In this document: one piece after another, positions 6,212 to 7,262 of the stretch
Numbering within the stretch: position 1 is the stretch's first letter
Layout of the letters: each line of letters begins with the position of its first letter
Assembly (NCBI GenBank): GCA_937925525.1
Contig: CALALS010000090.1
Location: 1-7,262 of the forward strand
Length of the DNA: 7,262 nucleotides
Source of the DNA: an uncultured Flavobacteriales bacterium
GTDB taxonomy: Bacteria > Bacteroidota > Bacteroidia > Flavobacteriales_E > Vicingaceae
Reading direction: 5' to 3'
Position numbers and translations under genes: made by a program
Notes under the pieces: model-generated
Database searches by the model: none
What the model saw: only the letters and a program-made list of their open reading frames with translations
What the model was told of the DNA's origin: nothing

Positions 6212-7002
6212 TAGGAGAAAATAATGGTTAAGACACCAACTAAAAGGCAGTAAATGGCAAAGTAGGTAAGTTTACTTTTTTTAACCAGAGCAATCATCCA
6301 ATTACAGGCAAATATTCCACTAACAAAAGCCGCTATAAAGCCGGCTGTTATTACTCCTATATTGGTAGTTTCGGTAACTATGGTTTCAGCATCCATGAAC
6401 TCTTTGGCCATAGCCCCAAAAATTAAAGGCAAGACCATTAAAAAAGAAAAACTGGCTGCTTTTTCTCTGCTAACCCCCAAAAGCAAAGCGGTTGCAATGG
6501 TAGCTCCTGAACGAGAAATTCCTGGCAATATAGCAATGGCTTGAGCAACACCTATTACAAAGCTGTTGCCGGCACCTAAATCTTTGGATTTTGGTTTGTA
6601 AACATCAGTAAAATAAAGTAAAATAGCAGTAATTATTAGAAATACACCAACCCATAAAACTCTGCCACTCATTAATGCTTCAAGCTCATCTTTAAACAAA
6701 ACACCCACAATGGCTGCCGGTATCATAGAAATAGCAATAAAAAGAGAGAATTTGGTGGAATCATTCCATTGAAAAGAAAAAAGGTCTTTTATTAGTTGAA
6801 AGATATACTTTCTGAAAACAACAATTGTAGATAAAGCCGTTGCTCCATGAAGAAGTATAGTAAAAAGTAATTCTTCTTCACCGCTTCCTAACTGAACACC
6901 TAAAAGAGATTTAGCTATTTCAATATGTCCGCTGCTACTCACGGGCAAAAACTCAGTTAAACCTTGTACAATGCCAAGAATAATAGCTTCTAATAAAGAC
7001 AT
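6211..7002 (-). CDS. uppP: Undecaprenyl-diphosphatase (BacA/UppP type)
   Basis: A 263-residue polytopic inner-membrane phosphatase that converts undecaprenyl diphosphate to undecaprenyl phosphate, the lipid carrier for peptidoglycan and other envelope glycans; overproduction of this family confers bacitracin resistance. Both family motifs are intact: GIVQGLTEFLPVSSSGH (residues 10-26), with E17 and H26, and the repeat-related LPGISRSGATIA (159-170), with the catalytic-type R164. The two re-entrant motif regions and about seven further hydrophobic segments span the whole chain, and the length is normal for the family (about 260-275). The ATG lies 4 bases after the DUF3098 stop, and the stop codon overlaps the truB start, so it sits mid-operon. 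No leader or attenuator is visible before it. Confidence 0.96.
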   Translation of the reverse strand: MSLLEAIILGIVQGLTEFLPVSSSGHIEIAKSLLGVQLGSGEEELLFTILLHGATALSTIVVFRKYIFQLIKDLFSFQWNDSTKFSLFIAISMIPAAIVGVLFKDELEALMSGRVLWVGVFLIITAILLYFTDVYKPKSKDLGAGNSFVIGVAQAIAILPGISRSGATIATALLLGVSREKAASFSFLMVLPLIFGAMAKEFMDAETIVTETTNIGVITAGFIAAFVSGIFACNWMIALVKKSKLTYFAIYCLLVGVLTIIFS

Positions 7003-7006
7003 TAAT

Positions 7007-7261
7007 TTATTCTTCTACTGAATTATTTTTTTGACGAGACCCCTTAAGAATAGCGTAAACTACTAAAGCAAAACCAATCATTACAACAATAGGAGCAAGG
7101 GTAATTCTTCTTGGGCTTAGGACTTCTTCATTGAAAACATTCGGGTCATCAGAACCGCCTCCGGCCATTAAGCAAAAACCTAAAACAATTACTCCAACAG
7201 CAATTAAAAGCCATTTATAGTTTTCTTTATTGAAAATAAACTCTTGTTGTGTATTAGACAT
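7007..7261 (-). CDS. DUF3098 family small membrane protein
   Basis: An 84-residue protein with two predicted membrane helices (about 15-34 and 53-73) joined by a short loop. The loop carries GGGSDDPNVFN (34-44), followed by LSPRRITLAPI (48-58); these are the hallmark segments of DUF3098 as I remember it. The family is, to my knowledge, restricted to Bacteroidota and has no assigned function. The chain is complete: ATG lies one base inside the window edge, and the N-terminal FIFNKENYKW matches the usual family opening. It is immediately upstream of uppP with only 4 bases between, so the two are surely co-transcribed. In related genomes the preceding gene is often ftsX (cell-division ABC transporter permease); that would lie beyond the right edge and cannot be seen here. 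A link to cell-wall synthesis or division is inference from neighbours only. Confidence 0.88.
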   Translation of the reverse strand: MSNTQQEFIFNKENYKWLLIAVGVIVLGFCLMAGGGSDDPNVFNEEVLSPRRITLAPIVVMIGFALVVYAILKGSRQKNNSVEE

Positions 7262-7262
7262 A

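Noticed and set aside
1..7262. Mobile elements, CRISPR arrays, tRNA or rRNA genes, defence genes
   Set aside because: No transposase, repeat array, terminal inverted repeat or RNA-gene signature was seen, and nearly all of the sequence is accounted for by conserved chromosomal genes.

Overview
The window looks like chromosomal DNA from a low-G+C member of the Bacteroidota, probably a Flavobacteriales-type organism. Three things point there: a DUF3098 protein followed by uppP and truB, a histidine kinase of a style common in that phylum, and promoter-like sequences matching the Bacteroidota -7 consensus TAnnTTTG. The genes show no Shine-Dalgarno sequences, which is also usual for the phylum. 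All eight genes lie on the minus strand, so the transcription order runs from position 7262 down to 1.

Layout in transcription order. Block A (7261-5480) is DUF3098 small membrane protein, uppP (undecaprenyl-diphosphatase) and truB (tRNA pseudouridine-55 synthase), packed with a 4-base gap and then a 1-base TAATG overlap. A 133-base gap follows (5479-5347); it holds a candidate -7 promoter element and a perfect 15-base palindrome just downstream. Block B (5346-1965) is queA (queuosine biosynthesis), rseP (site-2 intramembrane protease) and a PqqB-like metallo-beta-lactamase-fold lipoprotein, again with a TAATG overlap and a short gap. After 81 bases comes a DgkA-type lipid kinase (1883-1515). 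After another 83 bases, which contain a good promoter match, comes a membrane sensor histidine kinase (1431 to the left edge). The kinase uses a TTG start and is cut off by the window just after its second glycine-rich ATP-lid motif.

Functionally this is mostly housekeeping with an envelope theme: lipid-carrier recycling (UppP, and possibly the DgkA-like kinase), intramembrane proteolysis (RseP), a lipoprotein and a membrane sensor kinase, mixed with two tRNA-modification enzymes (TruB, QueA). I see no mobile element, tRNA, rRNA, CRISPR array or defence system, and nothing that clearly amounts to a new system. The points most worth a second look are the palindrome upstream of queA, the His-x-His-x-Gly-His metal motif in the lipoprotein, and the TTG-started kinase with its own promoter.
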